A stretch of 30,004 bases of DNA from DATIJP01 sp964569185 (GCA_964569185.1 CAZMTP010000014.1:1-30004), one strand, 5' to 3'; counted from the stretch's first letter, positions 16,206 through 24,618 are shown. Notes: generated from the sequence alone by a model not told the origin. Numbers and translations are program-made.

Positions 16206-17138
16206 ATGAGAATATTGATCCCAGGAGGGGCAGGTTATATTGGGTCTGTATTAACGCCCTATTTGTTGGAGCAGGGATTTGAGGTGATGGTGGTCGATAA
16301 TTTCATGTATAAACAAAATAGTCTTGCAGCTGTGTGTCACCATTCTGGCTTCCACATTGTTAATGGAGATATGCGTGATCAACAGCTCATGAAGCAGCTC
16401 ATCGATTGGGCAGATGTTGTCATTCCACTCGCAGCTCTTGTGGGAGCGCCTCTTTGCATGAAAGACCCGTATACGGCAACAGCGATTAATCATGATGCTA
16501 CGATTGCGCTTATTCAGATGGTTTCTCCTCAAAAATGGATACTCATGCCAACAACAAATAGTGCCTATGGCACGGGGGATAAAAACCATTTTTGCACAGA
16601 GAACTCTCCTTTGAACCCGATTTCCCAATATGCTGAAGCAAAAGTGAAGGTCGAACAGGTTCTTATGCACCATCCCAATGCGATTAGTTTTCGACTGGCT
16701 ACTGTTTTTGGTATGTCACCCAGGATGCGCACAGATTTATTAGTGAATGATTTTGTCTATCGCGCAGTCCATGATAAGGCTGTTTTATTGTTTGAATCTC
16801 ATTTTAGGCGTAATTACATCCATGTGCGTGATGTATGTAAAGCATTTCGGCACGGGCTTACGAATTTTCAGAACATGCGAGGCCAAATTTATAATCTGGG
16901 CCTTTGTTCTGCAAATTTGTCAAAAAGAGAATTGTGCGAGTATATTCAAAAACAGATTCCTTCTTTTACCTTTGTTGAAGCTCCCATTGGCAATGATCCC
17001 GATCAACGCAACTACATTGTTTCGAATGACAAAATCAGAGCAACAGGATTTGACCCGGAGGTTTCATTGGACGACGGAATTAAGGAGTTGATCAAGGGAT
17101 ATACCATGATTAAGAATTCTGTTTACTCGAATGTGTAA
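16206..17138 (+). CDS. NAD-dependent sugar epimerase/dehydratase (extended SDR)
   Basis: This is a cytoplasmic extended-SDR enzyme acting on a nucleotide sugar. The Rossmann motif GGAGYIGS occurs at residues 7-14, a DNFMYKQNS loop follows strand 2, NSAYG lies near residue 118, and the catalytic Tyr142 and Lys146 are in QYAEAK. The 310-aa length matches GalE/RmlB-like enzymes. The neighbouring HddA- and HddC-like genes suggest a GDP-heptose or its derivative as substrate, for example a 4-epimerase or 4,6-dehydratase. The sequence alone does not decide the reaction. It is the first gene of a plus-strand cluster behind a good promoter. Confidence 0.88.
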   Translation: MRILIPGGAGYIGSVLTPYLLEQGFEVMVVDNFMYKQNSLAAVCHHSGFHIVNGDMRDQQLMKQLIDWADVVIPLAALVGAPLCMKDPYTATAINHDATIALIQMVSPQKWILMPTTNSAYGTGDKNHFCTENSPLNPISQYAEAKVKVEQVLMHHPNAISFRLATVFGMSPRMRTDLLVNDFVYRAVHDKAVLLFESHFRRNYIHVRDVCKAFRHGLTNFQNMRGQIYNLGLCSANLSKRELCEYIQKQIPSFTFVEAPIGNDPDQRNYIVSNDKIRATGFDPEVSLDDGIKELIKGYTMIKNSVYSNV

Positions 17139-17162
17139 TAGCGTTTAAAAAAAGCTGAAATC

Positions 17163-18197
17163 ATGATTATTTCACGTACTCCATTTCGGATCTCTTTTTT
17201 TGGGGGAGGAACCGACTATCCGGCCTGGATCCAAGAGCATGGGGGAGCAGTGATTGGCACAACCATCAATCATTTTTGCTATATCAGTTGTCGCTATCTT
17301 CCTCCATTTTTTGAACATAAATACCGTATCTGTTACTCGAAACTAGAAAATGCAAAATATATTGAAGAAATAGAGCATCCGGCTGTTAGAGGTGTTTTGA
17401 GTTATTTAGGATTTCATGATCGAGGGCTTGAAATCCATCACGACGCAGATCTTCCAGCGCGTGCTGGGCTTGGCTCTAGTTCTGCATTTGTTGTCGGGCT
17501 ATGTAATGCCTTATTGACCTTGCGGGGGCAAATGATTTCTAAAGAGGAGCTTACTCAGCTTGCGATTCACATTGAACAGAATATTGTTAAAGAAACTGTG
17601 GGGTGTCAAGATCAGGTGCTAACTGTTCATGGGGGATTAAATTGTGCCTATTTTTTTCCTAATGGGAATATTTCTGTACATCCGGTGATGGCCTCTGAAG
17701 AAAGAATTGAGAGGTTTCAAAATCATCTCCTTCTTTTCTTTACTGGATTTTCTCGAAATGCGCACGAGATTGCCCAATCCATTGTTGCAAATTTTCAGAT
17801 GAGAACAAATGAGTTGCACCAGATGAGTGAAATGGTGGGTGAGGCTTTAGATATCCTACAAAATGAAAATCTTGATTTATTGGCTTTCGGAAAGCTTTTA
17901 CATGAAACGTGGCAGCTTAAGAAAAGTCTGTCAGATAAAATATCTTCCTCCAAAATTAATGAAATTTATGAAAAAGCGCTTAAGGCTGGTGCTATAGGAG
18001 GTAAATTACTGGGGGCTGGTGGAGGCGGATTCATGCTGTTTTTTGTTCCTCCGAACAAACAGGAGGCTGTCAAGCACGCGCTTAATTTTCTTCTTCATGT
18101 CCCTTTCTGTTTTGAAAATTCCGGAAGTAGCATCATCGTTCATCAATCCACAGGCTTTAATTCTCTTAAGCAAGAGGAGAGTTTTTGTGATAATTGA
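17163..18197 (+). CDS. hddA: GHMP sugar kinase, HddA-like (heptose-7-phosphate kinase)
   Basis: This member of the GHMP kinase family probably phosphorylates C1 of D-glycero-D-manno-heptose 7-phosphate in the GDP-heptose route. The N-terminus ISRTPFRISFFGGGTDYP is characteristic of HddA and related fucose kinases. The ATP-binding motif GLGSSSA covers residues 102-108, and the C-terminal glycine-rich GGKLLGAGGGGFMLFF closes the active site. The 344-aa length is normal. An HddC-like guanylyltransferase is encoded 4 kb away (21576-22253), which supports the heptose assignment. A kinase for another sugar remains possible. Confidence 0.85.
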   Translation: MIISRTPFRISFFGGGTDYPAWIQEHGGAVIGTTINHFCYISCRYLPPFFEHKYRICYSKLENAKYIEEIEHPAVRGVLSYLGFHDRGLEIHHDADLPARAGLGSSSAFVVGLCNALLTLRGQMISKEELTQLAIHIEQNIVKETVGCQDQVLTVHGGLNCAYFFPNGNISVHPVMASEERIERFQNHLLLFFTGFSRNAHEIAQSIVANFQMRTNELHQMSEMVGEALDILQNENLDLLAFGKLLHETWQLKKSLSDKISSSKINEIYEKALKAGAIGGKLLGAGGGGFMLFFVPPNKQEAVKHALNFLLHVPFCFENSGSSIIVHQSTGFNSLKQEESFCDN

Positions 18198-18229
18198 TTT
18201 AAATTTCACAATGATTAAAAATTTTGTCT

Positions 18230-18841
18230 ATGCTTAACAGAGCTTCAGATGCCGCAAAAAAAATGGCATTGATAGAGTTTGAAGAAGAAATCGCCGCTAT
18301 TTTTACAGCTGGTAAAATCCGTGCGCCGGTGCATCTTTCTGATGGCAATGAGGATGCATTAATTGACATCTTCAAGAATATTAAACCCGATGATTGGGTA
18401 TTTTCAACACATCGCAGCCATTATCACGCACTTTTACATGGCATTGATCCGGGCTGGATCCGAGAAGAGATCGTCCGCGGCAATAGCATCTCAATATGTC
18501 ATCCAAAGCACTCTTTTTACTCTTCGGGAATTGTCGGCGGCAACACACCCATCGCCCTTGGTGTTGCCATGGCTTTGAAACGGCAACGATCTTTGCAGCG
18601 TGTTTGGGTATTTGTGGGTGATATGGCCGCTGAAGGCGGAATTTTCCACGAATGCGTAAAATATGCAGAGCGGAACGACTTGCCGATCACGTTTATCGTT
18701 GAAGACAATAGCATCTCGACTTACACACCCACCCAAAAAGCGTGGGGCGAGGAGCGGTCAGAAAGCAAAATTGTGACTTATCGCCATAAAAAAGAAAAAT
18801 ATCCGCACTATGGCAGCGGCAAGTGGGTCACATTCGGTTAG
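18230..18841 (+). CDS. Thiamine-diphosphate enzyme, PP-domain subunit (E1-alpha/transketolase-N like)
   Basis: This is a diphosphate-binding (PP) half of a split thiamine-diphosphate enzyme. The GDG-like cofactor motif starts at G130-D131 (GDMAAEGG) and ends at N160 (VEDN), the classical 29-residue spacing. STHRSHYHALLHG and GIVGGNTPIALGVAMALK are typical of E1-alpha subunits. At 203 aa it is much shorter than E1-alpha of pyruvate dehydrogenase (about 330). No E2 or E3 genes are nearby. The next gene supplies the Pyr domain. The context suggests a two-carbon or acyl transfer, or a decarboxylation, on a sugar or other cluster intermediate. I prefer the ATG at 18230; a TTG is in frame at 18224. 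Confidence 0.82.
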   Translation: MLNRASDAAKKMALIEFEEEIAAIFTAGKIRAPVHLSDGNEDALIDIFKNIKPDDWVFSTHRSHYHALLHGIDPGWIREEIVRGNSISICHPKHSFYSSGIVGGNTPIALGVAMALKRQRSLQRVWVFVGDMAAEGGIFHECVKYAERNDLPITFIVEDNSISTYTPTQKAWGEERSESKIVTYRHKKEKYPHYGSGKWVTFG

Positions 18842-18843
18842 GT

Positions 18844-19395
18844 ATGGACACTCAACAACTCCGTTATAAAAAGGAATTAACGCGGGCGATGGAATATCTG
18901 GCAAAAGATGCGCGGACGCTTTTTTTGGGGCAAAGTGTGGCTTATCAAGGCAACAGTATTTATAAGACGCTTGAAAATGTATCCTTGGAAAAAAGGATCG
19001 AGTTGCCGGTATTTGAGGAAACGCAAATGGGAATGTCCATAGGACTTGCGCTTGGTGGATTTGTGCCAGTAACCATTTATCCGCGATTTAATTTTCTCCT
19101 TCTTGCTATGAATCAGCTCGTGAATCATCTCGATAAGTTCCCTTTAATTACAGGCGGCACCGTGTGGCCGAGAGTGATCATTAAAACTGCTATTGGCTCT
19201 GAACGGCCGCTTTTTCCTGGCTTTCAACATAGCGGCGATTTCACTGAAGGCATGCGAGTGATGCTAAAAAATGTTGATGTTGTGCGCCTTGATGAGCCGG
19301 AACAGATTTTTCCCGCCTATGAAAAAGCGCTCACGCGGCCAGATGGGAAATCCACTCTGCTTATAGAATACGGCGACTACTATAACGAAAAGTGA
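18844..19395 (+). CDS. Thiamine-diphosphate enzyme, Pyr-domain subunit (E1-beta N-terminal like)
   Basis: This is the pyrimidine-binding partner of the preceding subunit. The conserved glutamate that activates the cofactor lies in PVFEETQMGMSIGLALGG (E58 or E59). ELTRAMEYLAKDARTLFLGQ is the usual N-terminal helix of E1-beta. At 183 aa it lacks the C-terminal transketolase domain present in E1-beta, transketolase and DXS. The pair is therefore a minimal PP+Pyr enzyme, comparable in layout to split decarboxylases. The start is the ATG at 18844, 2 bases after the preceding stop. A GTG at 18823 is possible but would overlap. Confidence 0.82.
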   Translation: MDTQQLRYKKELTRAMEYLAKDARTLFLGQSVAYQGNSIYKTLENVSLEKRIELPVFEETQMGMSIGLALGGFVPVTIYPRFNFLLLAMNQLVNHLDKFPLITGGTVWPRVIIKTAIGSERPLFPGFQHSGDFTEGMRVMLKNVDVVRLDEPEQIFPAYEKALTRPDGKSTLLIEYGDYYNEK

Positions 19396-19399
19396 TCTA

Positions 19400-20359
19400 A
19401 TGAAAATAAGTTCTCCGAGCCATGCTGACCAGAGGATTTCCGCAGACGACTTCGCTGCATTCTTGGGTATAACAACTTCCGAGCTGTTTCCCGATTGCCG
19501 TGCGCTCATCGAAACATTCAATTCGCAATACCAGATCCTCGGTGGAAAAGAAAGAGATGGCATTATCCTTGACATACTCAAAAAAATTGCATCTTCAGAC
19601 CTGACGAAGGCAGGGAATGAGGGCAAGGCACGGTGGCAAAAAGATTGGGACAACACTCTCAAGGAGTTCATTGACAATGGTTACGATATTTGTACTCTTG
19701 TCCCGATATTTTTAAGACGCCCGCGGCCTCTCCGTTTTAAAGGGGAATATATTCAGCCGATCGATCCGCATTTCGAGCTCATCATCTATACTATTTTCCG
19801 TCGCTGGCTATTCCGAGAATATTTAGGGGATCCTGCGATTACAACCATCTATGAGTTTGGCTGTGGCACGGGATTTAATCTTGCTGAGATTGCATCACTC
19901 TATCCAGAAAAGCAGCTGTATGGCTTGGATTGGGTCTCGGGTCCAAAAGAAATTATCAGACTCATGCGGCAGCAGCACGGCTATAATATGACTGGCCAGA
20001 TATTTAACATGCTTGAACCGGATAGAAGTTTTCGCCTTAAACCTGGCAGTGCAGTCCTTGCTATGGGCGCATTGGAACAACTGGGGACCCACTTCGAACC
20101 ATTTTTGCAATTTATTCTTGAGCAAAAACCATCTCTTTTTGTGCATGTGGATTCTATACTTGAATGGTACGATGAGAATTCTCTTATGGATTATCTGGCA
20201 GCAAAATTTTGCAGGAAGCGGAACTATCTTGAGGGATACTGGCCTAGGCTGGAGCAGCTTGAAAAAGAGGGAAAAATTGAAATCCTAAAAAAATGGCGCC
20301 CGCCCTTCGGCAGTTTTTTTCTCGATAGCTCTTCTGTTATTGTGTGGAGGACGAAATGA
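19400..20359 (+). CDS. SAM-dependent methyltransferase
   Basis: This is a class I methyltransferase with a roughly 140-residue N-terminal extension. Motif I is EFGCGTGFNLAEI (E152 to G158 and beyond), and the acidic end of strand 2 is YGLDW. GSAVLAMGALEQLG occupies the motif IV position. The C-terminal part ends in the beta-hairpin FGSFFLDSSSVIVWR. Its position between the thiamine enzyme and an RmlC-like epimerase suggests methylation of the cluster's sugar, but the target is not visible. The start follows the previous stop by 4 bases, and the end overlaps the next gene by 4 bases (ATGA). Confidence 0.8.
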   Translation: MKISSPSHADQRISADDFAAFLGITTSELFPDCRALIETFNSQYQILGGKERDGIILDILKKIASSDLTKAGNEGKARWQKDWDNTLKEFIDNGYDICTLVPIFLRRPRPLRFKGEYIQPIDPHFELIIYTIFRRWLFREYLGDPAITTIYEFGCGTGFNLAEIASLYPEKQLYGLDWVSGPKEIIRLMRQQHGYNMTGQIFNMLEPDRSFRLKPGSAVLAMGALEQLGTHFEPFLQFILEQKPSLFVHVDSILEWYDENSLMDYLAAKFCRKRNYLEGYWPRLEQLEKEGKIEILKKWRPPFGSFFLDSSSVIVWRTK

Positions 20360-20868
20360 AAGTAGAAAAAACGAAATTGGATGGAGTACTGCTCATAAAG
20401 CTTGATCCCTTTCGCGATTTTCGCGGGATGTATCTTGAAATATACAATGAAGAGTTATACAAGAAAAGCGGTGTCGATATTCCTTTCATCCAAGATGATA
20501 TTTCCATTTCCTCAAAGCATGTCCTGCGTGGAATCCATGGTGATAGCGACACCTGGAAACTCATTTCCTGCCTTAAAGGTGCTTTTTATCTTGTTGTTGT
20601 AAATTGCGATACGGAATCTCCGAACTTTGGCAAATGGCAAGGATTTACCCTTTCGCGTGAAAATGCTCAACAAGTACTTATCCCCCCGAAACATGGGAAT
20701 GCGCATCTTGTCCTCACAGATGAAGCGATCTTTCATTACAAACAAACTACCTACTACGCCCCAGAAAAGCAGTTCTCCTATACGTGGAACGATCCGCGGT
20801 TCAATGTCTGGTGGCCGATCAAACATCCAATCCTTTCGGAGCGGGACGAACTTGGAAAAAGAGTGTAG
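20356..20868 (+). CDS. rfbC: RmlC-like sugar 3,5-epimerase (cupin)
   Basis: This is a cupin-fold nucleotide-sugar epimerase of the RmlC family, 170 aa. The catalytic-base histidine is H61 in LRGIHGD. FHYKQTTYYAPE (around 126-137) is the family's Tyr-rich segment, and NVWWPIKHPILSERD is its C-terminal hallmark, whose aspartate pairs with the histidine. In heptose clusters such proteins epimerise C3 or C5 of a GDP-keto-heptose, which fits the HddA/HddC context better than rhamnose, since no RmlABD genes are present. GGAGG six bases before the ATG at 20356 fixes the start. Confidence 0.85.
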   Translation: MKVEKTKLDGVLLIKLDPFRDFRGMYLEIYNEELYKKSGVDIPFIQDDISISSKHVLRGIHGDSDTWKLISCLKGAFYLVVVNCDTESPNFGKWQGFTLSRENAQQVLIPPKHGNAHLVLTDEAIFHYKQTTYYAPEKQFSYTWNDPRFNVWWPIKHPILSERDELGKRV

Positions 20869-21640
20869 CAAAGCGTTTTCCTTGATCAATCGGTTCCTAT
20901 ACTGCTTTCTTTTTGGAATGGGCATTAATTTAAATGCCGATGGGTGGGATCCTGATCTTAATTTAGAGCGGAATATCACACTTGTCAGTTTAGGATCGCA
21001 TTGTGAAATCGCAGTCCACTTAAATGCCAACAATCTAAGAAAAGCAGCCTTCCCTTTTGACTGGCTTCTCACTTGCAATCATGACCGATTTCTTTCGCTT
21101 TTAGAGAATGATTTTGCCTTTTTTTTAGACGAGCAATACCTCATTCACCATCCTTCACATCAGTATGTGCTTGAAAATTGTTATTATGAAATTGAATTTC
21201 GGCACGATTGGCCTTTTTCTGACTTAGAATGTAATGAAGCGCGGTATCGTCAACAACTACAAGAAATGCATGCCAAATATCATAGAAGAATCCATCGCTT
21301 TAGACAGCTTCGTGATTATCCTGGGAAAGTTTTTTTTATCCGTGCAGCTTATGATTTACAAAATGACCCCAATCTTTATTGGGGAACAAAGGATATAGAA
21401 CGAATCACCGCTGAAGAAGCACAACAGTTAAAGGATACCTTAGATGGTTATTTCCCCGAACTAAACTTCACTTTGGTTATTATAAATTATCTGGAAAACA
21501 ATGTTCCTGATATCAAGGAGATCGATAATGTGTTAGAATTCAAAATCAGTAAATTTAATAAACATAGAGATTATACTAACGCATTTGCAAGAATAGTTGG
21601 TGGCTCCGGGCATAGTCTTCAGGAGTTCCAATATCAATGA
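20852..21640 (+). CDS. DUF1796 putative papain-like protein, possibly exported
   Basis: The signature of DUF1796 (proposed papain-like cysteine peptidases) is seen in LVSLGSHCEIAVHLNANNL and FPFDWLL, with the candidate nucleophile Cys in GSHCE. Family proteins are often found in polysaccharide loci, and their activity is unproven. Between the conserved core and the cluster's previous stop is the hydrophobic stretch SLINRFLYCFLFGMGINLNA, which would make a signal peptide if translation begins at the TTG at 20852 (GGAG 10 bases upstream). The first ATG in frame is 20918 and removes it. The end overlaps the convergent hddC by 65 bases. Confidence 0.7.
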   Translation: MEKECSKAFSLINRFLYCFLFGMGINLNADGWDPDLNLERNITLVSLGSHCEIAVHLNANNLRKAAFPFDWLLTCNHDRFLSLLENDFAFFLDEQYLIHHPSHQYVLENCYYEIEFRHDWPFSDLECNEARYRQQLQEMHAKYHRRIHRFRQLRDYPGKVFFIRAAYDLQNDPNLYWGTKDIERITAEEAQQLKDTLDGYFPELNFTLVIINYLENNVPDIKEIDNVLEFKISKFNKHRDYTNAFARIVGGSGHSLQEFQYQ

Positions 21641-22253
21641 AGAGACCATCAAAAAGTTGGCCGTAGCAGCGGTGCTCACGGATTAAAATGGGAAGGATCT
21701 CTTTTTCTAAAGAGAGAGGTCCTTTTCGTTGAAATCGATCCAGACTCTTTTTATGGAACAAATAACAGCCTCCATTAATGAGTTGGGAATTGAGGTCATT
21801 GTAGTTTTGGATTCTGGAACAGTCGTCTAAAGTGACCCCAAGATAGCGTGTATTTTTCTCGATTTTGTAAAGGGCAACGGTGACGTCTCCTTTGTGGGAA
21901 AAAGCAGTCAGAGGCAGATCGAAAAAGGTGTCCCCATTTAAAACAAGAAATATAGATTCTGGATGATGTAAGTAGGGAATCGATTGTAAGACCCCGCCTC
22001 CAGTTCCGAGAGGCGTATCTTCAATCGCATAGTCAATCGGAGTGCCCCGATAATCTTTTCCAAAGTAGTCGATAATGACAGAATGCAAATAACCAACCGA
22101 GATAATGAAATGGGAAACGCCTTGACATTTCCAATATTCTAAAAGGTGTTCCAGGAACGGTTTCCCCTGGATCTGAGCCATGGGTTTAGGACGATCTGCA
22201 CACACTGAACGTAAACGCGTCCCAAAACCCCCAGCTAGAATGATTGCTTCCAT
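21576..22253 (-). CDS. hddC: Sugar-1-phosphate nucleotidyltransferase, HddC-like
   Basis: This enzyme probably makes GDP-D-glycero-alpha-D-manno-heptose from heptose-1-phosphate and GTP. The pyrophosphorylase signature LAGGFGTRLRSVCADRPKPM lies at residues 6-25, the metal/nucleotide site is NGDTFFD, and DIGTPEDY lies at the C-terminus. The length of 225 aa agrees with HddC. The start lies inside the end of the upstream MFS gene (19-base overlap), so the two are co-expressed on the minus strand, opposite to the rest of the sugar cluster. It overlaps the DUF1796 gene tail to tail. Confidence 0.87.
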   Translation of the reverse strand: MEAIILAGGFGTRLRSVCADRPKPMAQIQGKPFLEHLLEYWKCQGVSHFIISVGYLHSVIIDYFGKDYRGTPIDYAIEDTPLGTGGGVLQSIPYLHHPESIFLVLNGDTFFDLPLTAFSHKGDVTVALYKIEKNTRYLGVTLDDCSRIQNYNDLNSQLINGGCYLFHKKSLDRFQRKGPLSLEKEILPILIREHRCYGQLFDGLFIDIGTPEDYARSHQLFLQMR

Positions 22254-23563
22254 GCAGTTTGTAAATCTTTTTGTTTGCTATGTAAAAAGTAGACAATGGC
22301 AAAAGCGAAGGCAAATAGCAGTCCCAAGGCCAAATGGATAGATGAAAAGCTTTTAACCAGTGCGCTGTGAGTTCCAAGAATGGGCGTTTCAATGCGTTGC
22401 ACTGTTGTTGTAAAAAGGTGGATTGTGGCAAGCCCCAGAGAGGCTGCAGTCATACGCGAGGTGACGATCATCCCTGTTCCGACACTGATTTTGTCATTAG
22501 GGATACAGGAAAGGACAAGCGCATTGGAGGGAGTGAGGATAAGGGGCAGCCCTATTCCATAAATGATCAGTGATAGAAGGAGGTCAAAGAGTGAAGGAGT
22601 GCTATGGAAAGCCAACCAAAAAAGGGAAAATAGAGTGCATAAATAGCCGATGGAAATTGGGAGTTTGGGAGAAATTTTGTCTGCAAGATAGCCGCCAATG
22701 GGTGAAAAGAGGAGGGCCGGCGCAAAACTGCAGGAAAAAAGCATCCCCGTTTCTATTGGGGTGTAATGCAACACTGTTTCACAATAGATAGTCTGAAATA
22801 TGGAAATCATCATGATAAATTTAGTGATGCAAACAGAAAATAAGATCGCTGAATACGCTGGATATTTTAATAGGGAGAAATCAAAGAATAAGTTCTTGCC
22901 AGTAAGCGTTCTTCGCACAAGAAAAATAAGGGAAATCAAGCCACAGAGAAGAAAAGGAAGGTTTTTTTCTAAGAAGGTAGGAGTGGTCCAATCACGCACT
23001 TGCATGAGCAAGATTGTGATCGGACAAATTGTAAAGACAAAGAAAGTAAAGCCTTTCCAATCGATGGGACGTCTAATGGGTTCTATTTGTGGGAGCGAAA
23101 AATAGCCTAGGAGAAATCCACATAAAGTAATGGGCACATTGATCCAAAAAATCGCTCTCCAAGAAAACATTTGGGTCAATAGACCACCGATAAAAGGGCC
23201 GAGGAATCCAATGGCTATTCCAAAACTGCTTAAGAGTCCTGTAGCTCTTCCCTGTTGATGCACCGGGAAAAGCTTAGCTAGAATGGCCGCTTGTGCAGGA
23301 AACATAAGACTCGTCCCAAGGGCCTGTAGGGCTTTTGCTCCAATGAGCCAGTTGATATTCGGACTAAATCCGCACATGATGGAAAAAAAGGCAAAGAGGA
23401 TCATTCCAATGAGGAATCCATTTTTCGGACCGATAGCATCGCCTATTCTGCCTCCGAGAAGAACCAGACAGGCAAAGAACAAAGTATAACCATTCACTAT
23501 CCATTGAGTTAAGGTTGGAGAAGCTTCAAATTCTTTGCTAATAGCCGGGAGTGCCACAGGCAA
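22235..23563 (-). CDS. MFS transporter, DHA2/EmrB-type
   Basis: This is a proton-driven efflux permease of the 14-helix drug:H+ antiporter family. LGGRIGDAIGPKNGFL is motif A, FGIAIGFLGPFIGGLL is motif C, and SWRAIFWINVPI is a DHA2 signature. The first in-frame accepted start is TTG at 23563. However, the frame upstream (to about 23641) encodes the missing first helix, TLLCGIILNYLDQAILPV, without any ATG, GTG or TTG. Either a rare start such as ATC at 23641 is used or the start was lost. It follows an exported putative glycosyltransferase and precedes hddC. The substrate is unknown. Confidence 0.85.
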   Translation of the reverse strand: MPVALPAISKEFEASPTLTQWIVNGYTLFFACLVLLGGRIGDAIGPKNGFLIGMILFAFFSIMCGFSPNINWLIGAKALQALGTSLMFPAQAAILAKLFPVHQQGRATGLLSSFGIAIGFLGPFIGGLLTQMFSWRAIFWINVPITLCGFLLGYFSLPQIEPIRRPIDWKGFTFFVFTICPITILLMQVRDWTTPTFLEKNLPFLLCGLISLIFLVRRTLTGKNLFFDFSLLKYPAYSAILFSVCITKFIMMISIFQTIYCETVLHYTPIETGMLFSCSFAPALLFSPIGGYLADKISPKLPISIGYLCTLFSLFWLAFHSTPSLFDLLLSLIIYGIGLPLILTPSNALVLSCIPNDKISVGTGMIVTSRMTAASLGLATIHLFTTTVQRIETPILGTHSALVKSFSSIHLALGLLFAFAFAIVYFLHSKQKDLQTAWKQSF

Positions 23564-23646
23564 AATGGCTTGATCTAAATAGTTTAGAATAATTCCACAA
23601 AGAAGAGTTGCAAAGCCTAAATGAGTTGAGTTTATCCTGATCTGAT

Positions 23647-24618
23647 TTAGTCCTTTTCTAAAGTATCGTAAAATTGTTCATTAAACACGCGGGTGGCAAA
23701 ATCTCTGTTTTCTTGATAGCTAAATTTTAGAGGGTGCATCCAATAATACTGGGGATCGTATGCTTCCCTTACCCTATCACCAGAATTGAAACAGGTCCAC
23801 CAGTGGGGCAGTTCTTCCCAATTTTGCACATAATCCATAGCTCCTAGCATGGTGGGAATGGACATTTCGCAAAACACACCATCAAATAGATCACATAAAC
23901 GCAGAATTTTTCTAGAAAAACGGTCGGGGAAATAGAAAAAATCGACCATAAACCACGCGGCCCCATTTTCTTTAAAATTAGCAGCGAGCATGGCTCTTTC
24001 TTCGTCTAATCCTAATTTAAATAAATTGGCGAACATATTCTTCAGTTGAGGCATCCCGCATCCTGTATTAAACCATCCCGTATATTCAGAATCGGTAGTT
24101 CGATTGATGGTCATACATTTTTGCTGTGGTTGCGCCTCATGACCTGGATGCCATGCGGCAGTAGCGCCGAACCATATCTTATTTTTATCCAAGTTTAAGA
24201 AATTCCAAAACTGCATAATGCAATCATCCTGCATGAATATATAACCCGCATATCCTGGATAATGGATCAATGCATCTTTGATCCATCTTGAGAGATAATA
24301 GCCATTTCGTGTGTATACGATACGGTATTTGCCATGATGCCCATCTTCATTTTCATGATCGAATTCACCAATGTCTACGTGTTGCGTGCGGTCTCCGTAG
24401 AAAACGATGTTCTTAAACACTGGGGAATAGAGCTGTTTTAAAAAATCGATCGTCCCGAAATGGGGATTGGCGTAATAAATGACCAGTAGGACATCTTTAA
24501 AGTGTTCTTGGTACTGTTTTAGATTGTGTGTCTTTTGATTTTCAGTATGACCCACGTTCATCAATAGAAAAAATGCCAAGCATACAAATGTCATTTTAAT
24601 TCGAACTAGTTTTTGCAT
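23647..24618 (-). CDS. Exported protein, putative glycosyltransferase-like
   Basis: This 323-aa protein has a Sec signal peptide (MTFVCLAFFLLMNVGHTE after a basic start). The mature part opens with DVLLVIYYANPHFGTIDFLK and later has YAGYIFMQDDCIMQFWNFL, where a hydrophobic strand ending in Asp-Asp resembles the metal site of GT-A glycosyltransferases. WHPGHEAQ, NTGCGMPQL and PHWWTCFNSGD are rich in His, Trp and Cys, suggesting a folded extracytoplasmic enzyme. I do not recognise the family with confidence. AAGGA lies before the ATG. It heads the minus-strand unit GT-MFS-hddC. Confidence 0.65.
   Translation of the reverse strand: MQKLVRIKMTFVCLAFFLLMNVGHTENQKTHNLKQYQEHFKDVLLVIYYANPHFGTIDFLKQLYSPVFKNIVFYGDRTQHVDIGEFDHENEDGHHGKYRIVYTRNGYYLSRWIKDALIHYPGYAGYIFMQDDCIMQFWNFLNLDKNKIWFGATAAWHPGHEAQPQQKCMTINRTTDSEYTGWFNTGCGMPQLKNMFANLFKLGLDEERAMLAANFKENGAAWFMVDFFYFPDRFSRKILRLCDLFDGVFCEMSIPTMLGAMDYVQNWEELPHWWTCFNSGDRVREAYDPQYYWMHPLKFSYQENRDFATRVFNEQFYDTLEKD

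Noticed and set aside
20627..20851. Upstream extension of the DUF1796 frame
   Set aside because: It runs out of frame through the well-supported epimerase gene and resembles no family; a start at 20852 or 20918 is more likely.
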